A stretch of 64,000 nt of DNA from Pyxidicoccus parkwaysis (GCF_017301735.1 NZ_CP071090.1:310001-374000), one strand, 5' to 3'; positions 18,282 to 27,969 are shown, counted from the stretch's first letter. The notes: generated by a model from the sequence alone, not told the origin. Program-made: numbers and translations.

Positions 18282-19157
18282 ATGGGCGACGGACTGGACA
18301 GACGCGAGGTGTTGCAGGGGGCGGCGGCCGTGGGAGTGGCCGGCGCGCTCGGCGTTGGCCAGGCGGGCAGCCGGGCGGTGGCTCCGGCGGTGTTCGTGTC
18401 GCACGGCTCTCCCATGGTGGCGCTGGACTCGGACGACTACCCGAAGGCGCTGAAGGCCCTGGGTGACAGCGCGGCCGCGGCGCGGGCGCTGGTGATGGTG
18501 TCGGCGCACTGGGAGACGGAGGGTGAGGTTCGCGTCACGGCGAGCGCGCGGCCTCCGCTCATCTATGACTTCTATGGCTTTCCGGAGCCGCTCTACCGGC
18601 TGAAGTACGAGGCGCCGGGAGCGCCCGAGCTGGCCCGCGACGTGGTGGCGCGGCTGAAGGACGCCGGGCTGCCCGCTGTGCCGGACGCGGAGCGGGGGCT
18701 GGACCACGGAACCTGGGTGCCGTTGCTCCATGCCTTCCCGCAGGCGACGCTCCCGGTGGTGCAGGTGTCGATGCCGCTGGGGGCGAGCCCCGCCGAAGTG
18801 TCGCGGATGGGCGAGGTGCTGCGCCCGCTGCGCGCGCAGGGCGTGCTGCTGATGGGCAGCGGTGGCATCGTCCACAACTTGCGCCGGCTGAATTTCCACG
18901 AGAAGAACGCGTCCGTCGAGCCGTGGGCCCAGGCCTTCGACGGTTGGATTGCACAGAAGCTGGAGGCGAGGGATTTCTCCGGCCTGCAGAAGTGGTTGGA
19001 TGCACCGAATGCACGGCTCGCGCATCCGAGAGCCGAGCACCTGATGCCGCTGTACTTCACCCTCGGCGCAGCCCTTCCCGAGGACCGACTCACCCCCGTA
19101 TTCGAGGGCTTCCATCACGGAACCCTGTCGATGCGCAGCTTCGCGCTGCGCGCTTGA
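18282..19157 (+). CDS. LigB/DODA-type extradiol dioxygenase with twin-arginine-like leader
   Basis: From the ATG at 18282 the 291-residue product starts MGDGLDRREVLQGAAAVGVAG, a twin-arginine-like signal, followed by the class III extradiol dioxygenase fold. Metal and catalytic residues appear in FVSHGSP, VSAHWET, LDHGTWVPLLHAFP and HHGTLS. The family includes YgiD/4,5-DOPA dioxygenase and aromatic ring-cleaving enzymes. An upstream ATG at 18234 would disrupt the signal and is disfavoured. It is divergent from a XylR-type activator that could control it. The export signal is unusual for this family. Confidence 0.85.
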   Translation: MGDGLDRREVLQGAAAVGVAGALGVGQAGSRAVAPAVFVSHGSPMVALDSDDYPKALKALGDSAAAARALVMVSAHWETEGEVRVTASARPPLIYDFYGFPEPLYRLKYEAPGAPELARDVVARLKDAGLPAVPDAERGLDHGTWVPLLHAFPQATLPVVQVSMPLGASPAEVSRMGEVLRPLRAQGVLLMGSGGIVHNLRRLNFHEKNASVEPWAQAFDGWIAQKLEARDFSGLQKWLDAPNARLAHPRAEHLMPLYFTLGAALPEDRLTPVFEGFHHGTLSMRSFALRA

Positions 19158-19187
19158 AACCGCTGTACCCCAAGGAGCACGCACCCC

Positions 19188-19814
19188 ATGAAGACGTCTG
19201 TGAAGAGCGCAGTTGCCCTGATGTTCGCCCTCCCGTCGCTGGCCATGGCCTCCACGTGGGACGTGGACGGCGCGCACTCCGCCGCCGGCTTTTCCGTGCG
19301 GCACATGATGGTGTCGAACGTGAAGGGCTCGCTCGGCGAGGTGAAGGGCGCCGTCAACCTGGACGACAAGGACGTCACCAAGTCCACCGTCGAGGCGACC
19401 ATCGACGTGAACGGCATCAACACCGGCAACGGCAAGCGCGACGAGCACCTGAAGTCGCCTGACTTCTTCAACGTGGCCCAGTACCCGACCATCACCTTCA
19501 AGTCGACGAAGGTGGCGAAGGCCGGCGCGGGCAAGCTGAAGGTCACCGGCGACCTGACCATGCACGGCGTCACCAAGTCCGTCGTCCTCGACGTCGAGGG
19601 CCCCTCCAAGGAGGCGAAGGACCCCTGGGGCAACACCCGCACGGGCGTGGCCGCGACCACGAAGCTGAACCGCAAGGACTTCGGCCTGAGCTACAACCAG
19701 GCGCTCGAGACGGGCGGCGTGGCAGTGGGTGAGGAAGTCACCGTGAACCTGGAGCTGGAGCTGGTGAAGAAGGCCGCCGAGGCCAAGCCGGCCACCGCGA
19801 CGGACAAGAAGTAG
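19188..19814 (+). CDS. YceI family periplasmic protein
   Basis: The 208-residue product has a Sec signal peptide (MKTSVKSAVALMFALPSLAMA) and a YceI lipocalin-like beta-barrel: WDVDGAHSAAGFSVRHMM, LKSPDFFNVAQYPTITFKST, LTMHGVTKSVVLDVE and FGLSYN. YceI proteins bind isoprenoid-type lipids in the periplasm; exact ligand is unknown here. It follows the dioxygenase by 30 bases and may be cotranscribed. Two tandem terminators lie after it. Confidence 0.93.
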   Translation: MKTSVKSAVALMFALPSLAMASTWDVDGAHSAAGFSVRHMMVSNVKGSLGEVKGAVNLDDKDVTKSTVEATIDVNGINTGNGKRDEHLKSPDFFNVAQYPTITFKSTKVAKAGAGKLKVTGDLTMHGVTKSVVLDVEGPSKEAKDPWGNTRTGVAATTKLNRKDFGLSYNQALETGGVAVGEEVTVNLELELVKKAAEAKPATATDKK

Positions 19815-19846
19815 TCGTCCGAAGCGAGCACGCTCGCTGAATGACG

Positions 19847-19878
19847 GAGGGGTCTCCCACGCCGGGAGGCCCCTCTTT
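19847..19878. terminator. intrinsic terminator, first copy of duplicated unit
   Basis: GAGGGGTCTCCC pairs with GGGAGGCCCCTC (one G-U) across a short loop and is followed by TTTCATTT. It closes the yceI transcript. Confidence 0.8.
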
Positions 19879-19899
19879 CATTTGGAGCGCTGAATGACG

Positions 19900-19934
19900 A
19901 AGGGGCCTCCCACGCTGGTGGGGGCCCCTTTTCA
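19900..19934. terminator. intrinsic terminator, second copy of duplicated unit
   Basis: AAGGGGCC/GGCCCCTT with an inner TCCCAC/GTGGGG stem forms a long hairpin followed by TTTT. The whole unit, including a shared GCTGAATGACG lead-in, is offset 53 bases from the previous terminator. Between convergent yceI and the 2160-residue gene it may serve both strands. Confidence 0.8.
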
Positions 19935-19963
19935 TTTCATGGGCGTGTGGCCCGGAGGCGCGC

Positions 19964-22900
19964 TCAGCCCTCTGCCACGGCCTGCACGCTGGAGCGGTAG
20001 ATGAAGATGCGGGCGGTGTTGGTGCGCTGGTCCGCGGGGATGACGAAGAAGCCCGGGGTGGCGCCCTTGAAGTCCTGCGAGAAGCCCGCGACCTGTCGGC
20101 CGTCGTTGAAGGTGACGCGAATCTTCTGGCCCTCGGCCTGCGGCTGGCGCGCGCCGGCGGTGAGCATGAAGAAGATGGCCTTCACGCGCTTGCCGGGAAT
20201 CTGCTCGGGCGCGTAGCCGGTCTGCTGCTCCAGGGAGATGACCTCGTCGAGCAGGTCCGCGTCGCGGATGGTGCCGCGCTTCACCTGCCCCTCGACGGTG
20301 TGGATGATGACGCGGTGCTCGCCCTCCACGAAGGAGGTGAAGGGCGCCGAGTCCACCACGGCCGGCTGGGAGAAGAACGGCTCGCGCGCGGTGCGCACCT
20401 GGTTGGAGGCCACCTGCGGCGCGGGCTCGGCCATGGTGGGGACCACGGCCGGCACGGAGCCGGAGGCACGGGCGCTCTGGGCGGCCGTCGGCGCGGGCGG
20501 CGCGACGGGCGTGCTCGTGGAGATGCGGGCTGCCGGGGCGGCGCTGGCGGGAGCCCGCGCGGCGGAGGCGAGGGTGGCCGCGGCCATGACGGGAGCGGGC
20601 TGAGGAGGCGGCGGCGTGAAGGCCGCGGGCGGCGGCTCCACGGACTCCTCCACGAGGTCGATTTCCGCGAGCTCCTGCTCGGGCTCGAGCTCCACCGCGA
20701 CTTCTTCCTCGACGGGAGCCACAGGCGTGGCGTCGATGCTGACGTCCACGGACTCGGGCTCGGTGAAGTCCTGCGGCGCGGTGTCGAAGGCGCTGGCGCG
20801 AGACTGCCAGGCCGGCGGGGGCGGGGGCTCCTGCTCCCAGGGCACCGACTCGGTGGGCGCGCCGAAGACCGAGTCCGTTTGCGCGGGCATGGAGCTCCAC
20901 GAGGCCTCCGGCTCGACCTCCACGGGCGCGTCGCTCCACTCGGCCTGGACGGCCTCGGCGGGAGCGTCCGTGAGGGAGACCTCCTCGCCGGGAGCCTCGG
21001 TCCACCCGGTGGCGGGGGCGGGCTGCTGCGCGCTCCAGGCGGGGGCGGGCTCGGACTCCGCCGTCACCCACTCGGGCTGGACTTCTTCCGGAGCGGCCTC
21101 GGCGGCCGGGGCGGAGCTCCAGGTGGAGGCAGTGGCCTCCTCGCCGGGCGTGGACCACTCGGCCTGCACGGCGTCGGCGGGGAGCTCCTCCACGGGGGCG
21201 TCCCACTCGGGCTGGGCGCTCGTGGAGGCGGCCTCGGCGGGCTGGGCGTTGGCACCTTCGGCCGTGGGCTCGGACCACTCGGCCTGGACGTCCTCGGAAG
21301 CGAGCTCCTCGACGGGCGTGGCCCACTCGGGCTGCGCGGCCGGAGCCGCGGTGTCCGAGGACCACTCGGCCTGGACGGCGTCGGCGGGGAGCTCCTCGAC
21401 AGGCGCGGACCACTGGGCCTGGGCCGTCGTGGGAGCGGCCTCGGCGGCGGGGGAGGCCCACTCGGCCTGCACGTCCTCGGTGGCGACTTCCTCGGCCGCG
21501 CTCCACTCGGCCTGCGTGGGCTGGGCAGGGGCTTCGGCGGCGTCCGTGGACCACTCGGCCTGGACGGCGTCAGCGGGGAGCTCCTCGACGGGAGCGGCCC
21601 ACTCGGGCTGCGCGGCTTCGGCGGTGGGCGTCGCCCACTCGGCCTGGACGGCTTCGGCGGGCAGCTCCTCGACGGGAGCGGCCCACTCGGGCTGGGACGT
21701 CTCGGCGGCACCATCGCCGGTGGGCGTGGCCCACTCGGACTGCACGGCTTCGACCGGAACTTCTTCAGCAGGCGTGGCCCACTCGGGCTGCGCGGCCTCG
21801 ACCGGAACTTCCTCGGCGGGCGTGGCCCATTCGGGCTGCGCGGCTTCGGCGGCAGGCGTGGCCCACTCAGGCTGGGCCTCGGGCGTGGCTTCGGTGGAGG
21901 CGGTGGCCCACTCGGGCTGAGCGGTCTCGGCAGCGACCTCTTCGACAGGCGTGGCCCACTCAGGCTGCGCGGCCTCGGGCGCGGTCTCGGCAGGCGTGGC
22001 CCACTCGGGCTGCGCGGCCTCGGGCGTTGCTTCGAGCGGAGCCTCCTCGACGGGCGTCGCCCACTCGGCCTGGACCTCGGCGGGAGCGGCCTCGGTGGCC
22101 GGCGTCTCCCACTCGGCGGCGGGCGTCGCGCTCGCAGCTGCGCTATCGGCCGCACTCCACTCGGAGGTGGCGGCATCCGCAGTGGCCGGCTCGGAGGCCG
22201 AGGCCCACTCGGGCTGTAGCTCGATGGCTTCCTCGGGCTGGGCTTCCTGCGCGCGGGTCTCGGTGGCGGGCGTCTCCCACTCGGCGGGCTGGGCGTTGGC
22301 GGACGCGTCGCCCGACTCCGCACCGGTCCACTCTGGCGTGGCAGCGGCGGGAGCGGCCGTTGCGGCCTCGGCCGATACCCACTCGGGCTGCAGCTCGATG
22401 GCTGCCGCATCCTCGGTGGCGGTGGTGTTCCAGGACTGGCCGGTCGAGCCCATGTCCGACGCGAACTCCGCATTGCTCGCGAGCGGCACGGCGTCCGAGG
22501 GGTTCCCGTTCCAGTCCGTGTGGGCGGTCTGCTCCTCGCTCATGAGCGGCATCGCATCCGCCGAGTCCGAGCTCCAGCCGCCAACCACGGACGGTCCCTC
22601 GCTCCGGAGCTCCACGCCCCGGTCGTCGGTGGACGTGTAGCCGCGGTAGTCCACGAACTCGCCGGCGGTGGCGAGCGGCACGGCCTCGTCCGGATTGCCG
22701 CTCAGGTCGAACATCTCCTGCGCGGAGGGCGGGACCGCGTACTCGCGAGCGGCGGGCGCGCCGGAACCACCGGCGACCTCGAGCGTGTCGGCCTGGAGGT
22801 CCGGGCCCACCTGTACCTGGCGAATCTCGAGCGACGGAACGTCCGAGGCCGCGAACGGAGAGCCGGCCGGGGCGGCCTCTGCCTCTGCTCCGAGGTCGGC

Positions 22901-25900
22901 CACGTCGAGCGTGGGCGGCTCCGTGCTCTCGGGAGCCGACTCGATGTCCATGACATCGAGCGACGGCTCCTCCGTGGCATCAGCCGCACCCAGCTCCACC
23001 GTGGGCACGCTCTCTTCGGCGCCGATGGACGCAGCGGCAGCGGGCTCCTCGCTCACGTCGGAGGCGTCGAGCGCAATCTCCTCGGAGGCCGACGGCGAGC
23101 TCTGCTCCCACGTCGCGCCCGCGTTGTCCGGGGCCGGTTCCGTGGCAGCGGCCTCGGTCACGTCGGAGGCATCGAGGGCAATTTCTTCCTGCGCGGCCTC
23201 GGTGACGTCGGAGGCGTCGAGGGCAATCTCCTCCTGCGCGGCCTCGGTGACGTCGGAAGCGTCGAGCGCGATTTCAGCCGGGGCGGCCTCGGTGACGTCG
23301 GAAGCGTCGAGCGCGATTTCAGCCGGGGCGGCCTCGGTGACGTCGGAAGCGTCGAGGGCGATCTCCGCCGCGCCCTCGTCCACGGTGGACTGGGCGAGCT
23401 GCGCCGAAAGCGTTGCGCTCTCGGCGGTGACGTCGAGCTCCGCGGACGTCTCGGTCGCTGGAGTGCCCGCGTCCCATGCGCTTGCGGAAGCGTCAGTCGA
23501 AGCGCCCGCGTCCCAGTTGCTCGCAGTGTCCTCGGTGAGCGACGCCGTGTCGGACGTGCCCGCGTTCCACTCGGTGGTTGCGTTGTCGGCGAGCGGGGCC
23601 GCGTCAGCCGAAGCGCCCGCGTCCCAGGTGCTCTCCGCGTTCTCGGTCGAAGTGCTCGTGTCCCAGGTGCTCGCAGCTTCAGCGACCGGGGTCGCCTCCG
23701 CAGGGGAACCCGCATCCCAGGCGCCTGCCGCAGCCTCCGCGACCGGAGTCGCCTCGGCGGTAGCTTCCGCGCCCCATGCGTCCGCACCCGCGTCCGCGAC
23801 CGGAGCCACGTCAGCCGCAGTGCCCGCGTCCCAGGTGGCTTCCGTGGCTTCCGCGACCGGAGTCGTCTCGGCCGTAGTGCCCGCGTCCCAGGTGCTCGCT
23901 ACTGCCTCGGTGGCCGGAGTCGCCTCGGCCGAGCTCCACTCGCTCGTCGAGTTCTCGGTGGCCTGAGCCGTCTCGCCCGCGCTCCACTCCTCGACTGCGG
24001 CTTCGGCAGCCGGAGCCGCCTCGCCCGCGCTCCACTCGCTGACCGCGCTCTCAGCAGCCGGAGCCGCCTCGGCCGCGCTCCACTCGGTGGCCGCATTCTC
24101 GGTAGCCGGGGGCGTTTCGGCCGAAGTGCTCCACTCCTCGGTCGCGGCCTCGGCAACCGGAGCCGCTTCGCTCGTGCTCCACTCGCTGGCCGCCTCGGTG
24201 GCCGGAGCCGCCTCGCCCGCGCTCCACTCGGTCGCAGTCTCGGCAACCGGAGCCGCTTCGCCCGTGCTCCACTCGCTCGCAGCCTCGGTGGCCAGAGTCG
24301 TCTCGGCCGAAGTGCTCCACTCCTCGGCCGCAGTCTCGGCAACCGGAGCCGCTTCGCCCGTGCTCCACTCGCTCGCAGCCTCGGTGGCCGGAGTCGTCTC
24401 GGCCGAAGTGCTCCACTCCTCGGCCGCAGTCTCGGCAACCGGAGCCGCTTCGCTCGCGCTCCACTCGCTCGCAGCCTCGGTGGCCGGAGTCGTCTCGGCC
24501 GAAGCACTCCACTCGCTCGCGCCCGTCGCGGTCTCGACCGCGGCACTCGCGTCCCACGTGCTCGCTTCGCCCTGGGCCGTCTCGCCCGCGCTCCACTCGG
24601 TGGCCGCGTTATCGGTAGCCGACGTCGTCTCGGCCGAAGCGCTCGTGTCCCACGTGCTCGCCGCGTCCTGAGCCGTCTCGCCCGCGCTCCACTCGCCGGC
24701 GGCGCTCTCGGTGGCCTGAGCCGCCTCGCCCGCGCTCCACTCGCTGGCGGCGCTCTCGGTGGCCTGAGCCGTCTCGCCCGTGCTCCACTCCTCGGCTGCG
24801 GTCTCCGCAACCGGAGCCGCTTCGCCCGCGCTCCACTCGCTCGTCGCAGCCTCGGCGACCGGAGTCGCCTCGTCCGCGGACACGGGCTCGATCATGTCGG
24901 AGGCATCGAGCGGAATCTCCGCATCCGCCGCCGCACCCTCCGTGTCCCCACCCACCGCGGCGCTCACCACGTCCGCGTCCTCGGCCGTGAGCTCCACGGC
25001 TCCATCCGCGCTCGGCGTGGTCTCGGACATCGCCGCGACGTCGATGATGTCACCCGCGTCGGCGACCTCGGCCTGCGTGGCCTCCACCGCGAGCGGGGCG
25101 GACGCCCACGCATCATCCATGGACGACGGCGTGTGCTCCTCGGCCAGCAGCGGCTCGCTCTCGGCCGTCGCGTCGATCAGCTCGACCTCGGACGAGGCCA
25201 CCTCCTGCTCGGCGGAGGGCACCTCCCCATCGGCAGCCACGGGCGGGGCCGAAGCCTCCGGCGCCGACTCGACCTCCATCGACAGGTCCGCGAACGACGC
25301 CTCCAGCGACGCATCCGCCTCGCTGGCGACAGGGGCCGCCTGCTCCGGCTCGCCGACCGAGGAGAAGTCCTCCTCCGCCGTGGCCTCGAGCACCGGCTGC
25401 GCCTCGGCGCCCGGCGCCTCCGTCTCCATCAGGTCGGCGGTGACGTCCGCGAACGAGGCGGACGGGTCCGGCGTGGTGTCCACCGCCACATCGCCTTCCG
25501 TCACCTCCAGCACGTCCTCGGACGCGGTCGCCTCGACGGGCTGCGTCTCCTGCGCCGGAGCCGTGGCCGCTCCCTGCGGCATCCACGGCGCGGGCTCGCT
25601 CAGCGCGGGGATGTCGATGTCATCCGCGCTGAGGGCCAGCGCGTCCTGCTCGGCCTGAGCCTGGGGCGCGTAGGCATTCGGGTCCTGCGGCGCGTAGCCG
25701 GGGTAGGGCTGCGGCTGCGCATAGCCCGCATAGGCCTGCTGCTGCGCGGCGTCCGCGGCATAGCCCTGCTGCGCGTTCGGATCTGCCGACCACCCGGCAT
25801 ACGCCTGCTGCGCGTTCGGGTCATAGCCCTGCGCATTCGGATCGTACCCCGGCTGCGCATAGGCCTGAGCGTTCGGGTCATAGCCCGGCTGCGCATAGCC

Positions 25901-26446
25901 CTGGTTCGGGTCGTACCCCGGCTGGGCGTACGCATTCGGGTCGTACCCCGGCTGCGCATAGGCCTGAGCGTTCGGGTCGTAGCCCGGCTGGGCGTACGCA
26001 TTCGGGTCGTACCCCGGCTGCGCGTAGGCCTGCGCGTTCGGGTCATAGCCCTGCTGCGCGTAGCCCTGGTTCGGGTCGTAGCCCGGTTGCGCGTAGCCCT
26101 GGGCGGGGTAGGCGTACCACTGGCCGTCCGCGCCGTAGTAGCCCTGCGGCTGCTGCGCATAGCCCTGGGCGGGGTAGGCGTACCACTGGCCGTCCGCGCC
26201 GTAATAGCCCTGCGGCTGCTGCGCATAGCCCTGGGCGGGGTAGGCGTACCACTGGCCATCCGCGCCGTAGTAGCCCTGCGGCGCCTGCTGCTGCCAGGAG
26301 GCGTCGGGCACTGGGGCAGAGTCCTGGATGCCCAGGAGCCCGCGCAGCTCGTTCCAGCGAGCCTCCTCAATGGGAGACAGGCTTCCCAGCTTCCGCTTCT
26401 CGTCCAGGAAGCGAAATTCTCTCATCGCCGCGCGCGTGTCCGACAT
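19964..26446 (-). CDS. 2160-residue repeat protein: Tyr/Gln-rich and Trp-anchored acidic repeats, C-terminal beta domain
   Basis: The N-terminal ~40 residues (MSDTRAAMREFRFLDEKRKLG...) look helical. Residues ~50-270 are Y/Q/G/P/N-rich: three near-identical 22-residue units containing GYYGADGQWYAYPAQG, then about a dozen AQPGYDPNA units. Residues ~530-1000 are acidic A/E/T/S sequence with a Trp in each EWSAGE or TWDAG unit; ~1025-1125 holds repeats of EIALDASDV; ~1400-1850 is built of QPEWATPVEE-type units. The last ~145 residues return to ordinary composition (HRVIIHTVEGQVKRGTIRDAD, then FNDGRQVAGFS), a beta-rich PilZ- or DUF6982-like module. There is no signal peptide or membrane segment. 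A cytoplasmic scaffold or condensate-forming protein is an inference. It is probably monocistronic. Confidence 0.85.
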   Translation of the reverse strand: MSDTRAAMREFRFLDEKRKLGSLSPIEEARWNELRGLLGIQDSAPVPDASWQQQAPQGYYGADGQWYAYPAQGYAQQPQGYYGADGQWYAYPAQGYAQQPQGYYGADGQWYAYPAQGYAQPGYDPNQGYAQQGYDPNAQAYAQPGYDPNAYAQPGYDPNAQAYAQPGYDPNAYAQPGYDPNQGYAQPGYDPNAQAYAQPGYDPNAQGYDPNAQQAYAGWSADPNAQQGYAADAAQQQAYAGYAQPQPYPGYAPQDPNAYAPQAQAEQDALALSADDIDIPALSEPAPWMPQGAATAPAQETQPVEATASEDVLEVTEGDVAVDTTPDPSASFADVTADLMETEAPGAEAQPVLEATAEEDFSSVGEPEQAAPVASEADASLEASFADLSMEVESAPEASAPPVAADGEVPSAEQEVASSEVELIDATAESEPLLAEEHTPSSMDDAWASAPLAVEATQAEVADAGDIIDVAAMSETTPSADGAVELTAEDADVVSAAVGGDTEGAAADAEIPLDASDMIEPVSADEATPVAEAATSEWSAGEAAPVAETAAEEWSTGETAQATESAASEWSAGEAAQATESAAGEWSAGETAQDAASTWDTSASAETTSATDNAATEWSAGETAQGEASTWDASAAVETATGASEWSASAETTPATEAASEWSASEAAPVAETAAEEWSTSAETTPATEAASEWSTGEAAPVAETAAEEWSTSAETTLATEAASEWSTGEAAPVAETATEWSAGEAAPATEAASEWSTSEAAPVAEAATEEWSTSAETPPATENAATEWSAAEAAPAAESAVSEWSAGEAAPAAEAAVEEWSAGETAQATENSTSEWSSAEATPATEAVASTWDAGTTAETTPVAEATEATWDAGTAADVAPVADAGADAWGAEATAEATPVAEAAAGAWDAGSPAEATPVAEAASTWDTSTSTENAESTWDAGASADAAPLADNATTEWNAGTSDTASLTEDTASNWDAGASTDASASAWDAGTPATETSAELDVTAESATLSAQLAQSTVDEGAAEIALDASDVTEAAPAEIALDASDVTEAAPAEIALDASDVTEAAQEEIALDASDVTEAAQEEIALDASDVTEAAATEPAPDNAGATWEQSSPSASEEIALDASDVSEEPAAAASIGAEESVPTVELGAADATEEPSLDVMDIESAPESTEPPTLDVADLGAEAEAAPAGSPFAASDVPSLEIRQVQVGPDLQADTLEVAGGSGAPAAREYAVPPSAQEMFDLSGNPDEAVPLATAGEFVDYRGYTSTDDRGVELRSEGPSVVGGWSSDSADAMPLMSEEQTAHTDWNGNPSDAVPLASNAEFASDMGSTGQSWNTTATEDAAAIELQPEWVSAEAATAAPAAATPEWTGAESGDASANAQPAEWETPATETRAQEAQPEEAIELQPEWASASEPATADAATSEWSAADSAAASATPAAEWETPATEAAPAEVQAEWATPVEEAPLEATPEAAQPEWATPAETAPEAAQPEWATPVEEVAAETAQPEWATASTEATPEAQPEWATPAAEAAQPEWATPAEEVPVEAAQPEWATPAEEVPVEAVQSEWATPTGDGAAETSQPEWAAPVEELPAEAVQAEWATPTAEAAQPEWAAPVEELPADAVQAEWSTDAAEAPAQPTQAEWSAAEEVATEDVQAEWASPAAEAAPTTAQAQWSAPVEELPADAVQAEWSSDTAAPAAQPEWATPVEELASEDVQAEWSEPTAEGANAQPAEAASTSAQPEWDAPVEELPADAVQAEWSTPGEEATASTWSSAPAAEAAPEEVQPEWVTAESEPAPAWSAQQPAPATGWTEAPGEEVSLTDAPAEAVQAEWSDAPVEVEPEASWSSMPAQTDSVFGAPTESVPWEQEPPPPPAWQSRASAFDTAPQDFTEPESVDVSIDATPVAPVEEEVAVELEPEQELAEIDLVEESVEPPPAAFTPPPPQPAPVMAAATLASAARAPASAAPAARISTSTPVAPPAPTAAQSARASGSVPAVVPTMAEPAPQVASNQVRTAREPFFSQPAVVDSAPFTSFVEGEHRVIIHTVEGQVKRGTIRDADLLDEVISLEQQTGYAPEQIPGKRVKAIFFMLTAGARQPQAEGQKIRVTFNDGRQVAGFSQDFKGATPGFFVIPADQRTNTARIFIYRSSVQAVAEG
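26101..26298. repeat. three in-frame 66-bp tandem repeats
   Basis: GGGCGGGGTAGGCG recurs at 26101, 26167 and 26233, giving three near-identical 66-bp units that encode the 22-residue GADGQWYAYPAQG repeats of the giant protein. Identity at the DNA level suggests recent expansion or homogenisation. Confidence 0.9.
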
Positions 26447-26571
26447 CCGTCACCTTGCTGCGGACAGCGTACAACCCAGGCTTCTGTCGCAGCGTATATG
26501 GGGGGCTGCGAGTGTAGGGGACTCCCGGGGAGGGGTAAACCAATTGGACCGGGCTCGGCTGGCCGCCTCCC

Positions 26572-27969
26572 CTACAAGATGCCTTCCCGCACGCGCTCGT
26601 CGAGCGTCGCCAGGGATTCCCCGTAGTGGTCCCGCAGGGCCTCCTCGATGGGCTTCCCCGCACCCACCTCCCGGATGAAGGTGATGAGCCGTTCAGCCCC
26701 ACCCCGCCGCACCAGCTCCCCGACCGCCATGGCGGACGTCGCATAGGCAACGGTTGGATTCCGGTTGAAGATGAGGGACGTCGAGGCCAGTTCCGCCAGG
26801 CGGGGCAGCTTCCCGCCCTTGGCCGCGCCGACCATGGCCTGCCGGACGGGGACGGGGGGGCCTTCCCCGCCGAGGTAGCGCCACTCCACGTACTCGGCCA
26901 GCCCCTCGTTGAGCCACACCGGCAGGCTCTCCCGGGCGTTCGGCATGTACTCGTCGAGCACGGCGTGGATGTACTCGTGCACCAGCGTGGCGCGCGTCTC
27001 CTGGGTCAATTCCGCCGCATCGTTGATGCGGATGGCGTTGTCCGAGTAGAGCCCCGCAATCATCCGGGCCTTGTCCCTGCCGAAGTGGACGCTGAACTCC
27101 TCGCGCGTGTAGAGGACGACGTCCACCGGCTCCCGGCGCGTCTGGCCAATCTCGCGCAGGGTGAAGTCGTAGGCCTCGTCGAGCGCGGCCACCACGCGGC
27201 CCTCGTAGTCCGCACGCTGGCCGAAGTCGCGCGCGTTGTTGAAGTAGCGGATGGTGAAGCGCCCGTTGGAGCGCGTGCGCATGCCGGCCGCATCCGTGCC
27301 GGACTCGTAGGAGAGGCTCACCGAGCGCGTCTCACCCTTGTCCGCGCCGCGCCCCGTCGCCGGGGCCACCTCCAGGTCCGAGCCGGACGGGCGCCGCGGC
27401 TGCGGGCCCTCGCCGTTGATGCGCTGCTCGAGCCGCTCGGCCTCCTTGCGCGCCGCGTTCTCCTCGCTCGTCTTCGCGCGGGCCTGCTGCACCAGCTTCT
27501 TCGCCTCGGCGGCCTCGCGCGAGCGGGGCGGCACCTTCTCCAGCACCGCCAGCGCCCCCGCGGCGTCCTGCTCCTCCAGGAGCAGCCGGCCCAGCTCCAG
27601 CGGGAAGGCGCCGTCCTTCGGGTGCTTCTCCAGCCCCTTGCGCAGGGCGGCCTCGGCGGAGGCGCGCTGGTCCGTCTTGCGCGCCGAGCGGGCCAGGCAC
27701 CGCAGCGCGCCGGGGGACTCCTCGTACACCGCGGCGCGCTCGCCGAGCGAGAAGGCCATCACCGCGTCCTCGTCCAGCAGGGCCTCGCACCCCTTGAGGA
27801 GCGCGGCGGAGATGGTGCGCCGCTGCGCGTCCGGCACGTCCTTCGGGTCACCCGAGGCGAAGGCGAGGTACAGGTCCTCCCAGGCGCGGCTCGCGGCCAG
27901 CTCCTTCGCCTTCTGGGCGGACGGGGGCGGTGCGGCGGCGAGGACGAGGGCGACGAGCAAAGCACGCAT
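26572..27969 (-). CDS. secreted TPR-containing zinc metallopeptidase (gluzincin, peptidase MA-like)
   Basis: The 465-residue protein has a short hydrophobic N-terminus (MRALLVALVLAAAPPPSA). A TPR-like helical region follows (~20-185), then a linker, then a catalytic domain with TLVHEYIHAVLDEY (HExxH, His331 and His335) and VWLNEGLAEYVEW, whose Glu355 is the expected third zinc ligand. This is the DUF1570/peptidase MA pattern. It should act outside the cytoplasm. Substrate is unknown. Confidence 0.88.
   Translation of the reverse strand: MRALLVALVLAAAPPPSAQKAKELAASRAWEDLYLAFASGDPKDVPDAQRRTISAALLKGCEALLDEDAVMAFSLGERAAVYEESPGALRCLARSARKTDQRASAEAALRKGLEKHPKDGAFPLELGRLLLEEQDAAGALAVLEKVPPRSREAAEAKKLVQQARAKTSEENAARKEAERLEQRINGEGPQPRRPSGSDLEVAPATGRGADKGETRSVSLSYESGTDAAGMRTRSNGRFTIRYFNNARDFGQRADYEGRVVAALDEAYDFTLREIGQTRREPVDVVLYTREEFSVHFGRDKARMIAGLYSDNAIRINDAAELTQETRATLVHEYIHAVLDEYMPNARESLPVWLNEGLAEYVEWRYLGGEGPPVPVRQAMVGAAKGGKLPRLAELASTSLIFNRNPTVAYATSAMAVGELVRRGGAERLITFIREVGAGKPIEEALRDHYGESLATLDERVREGIL

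Noticed and set aside
20300..22219. 639-residue plus-strand frame
   Set aside because: It is another antisense shadow of the same repeats (GLGG-type low complexity), without a ribosome site or motif.
25700..26300. CRISPR-like regularly spaced repeats
   Set aside because: The repeats are in-frame coding units with no unique spacers and encode periodic protein sequence.
22520..26626. 1368-residue plus-strand frame opposite the giant repeat gene
   Set aside because: It is rich in Arg, Gly and Leu with no domain, and mirrors the repeats of the minus-strand gene, which has the better start, composition and folded C-terminus.
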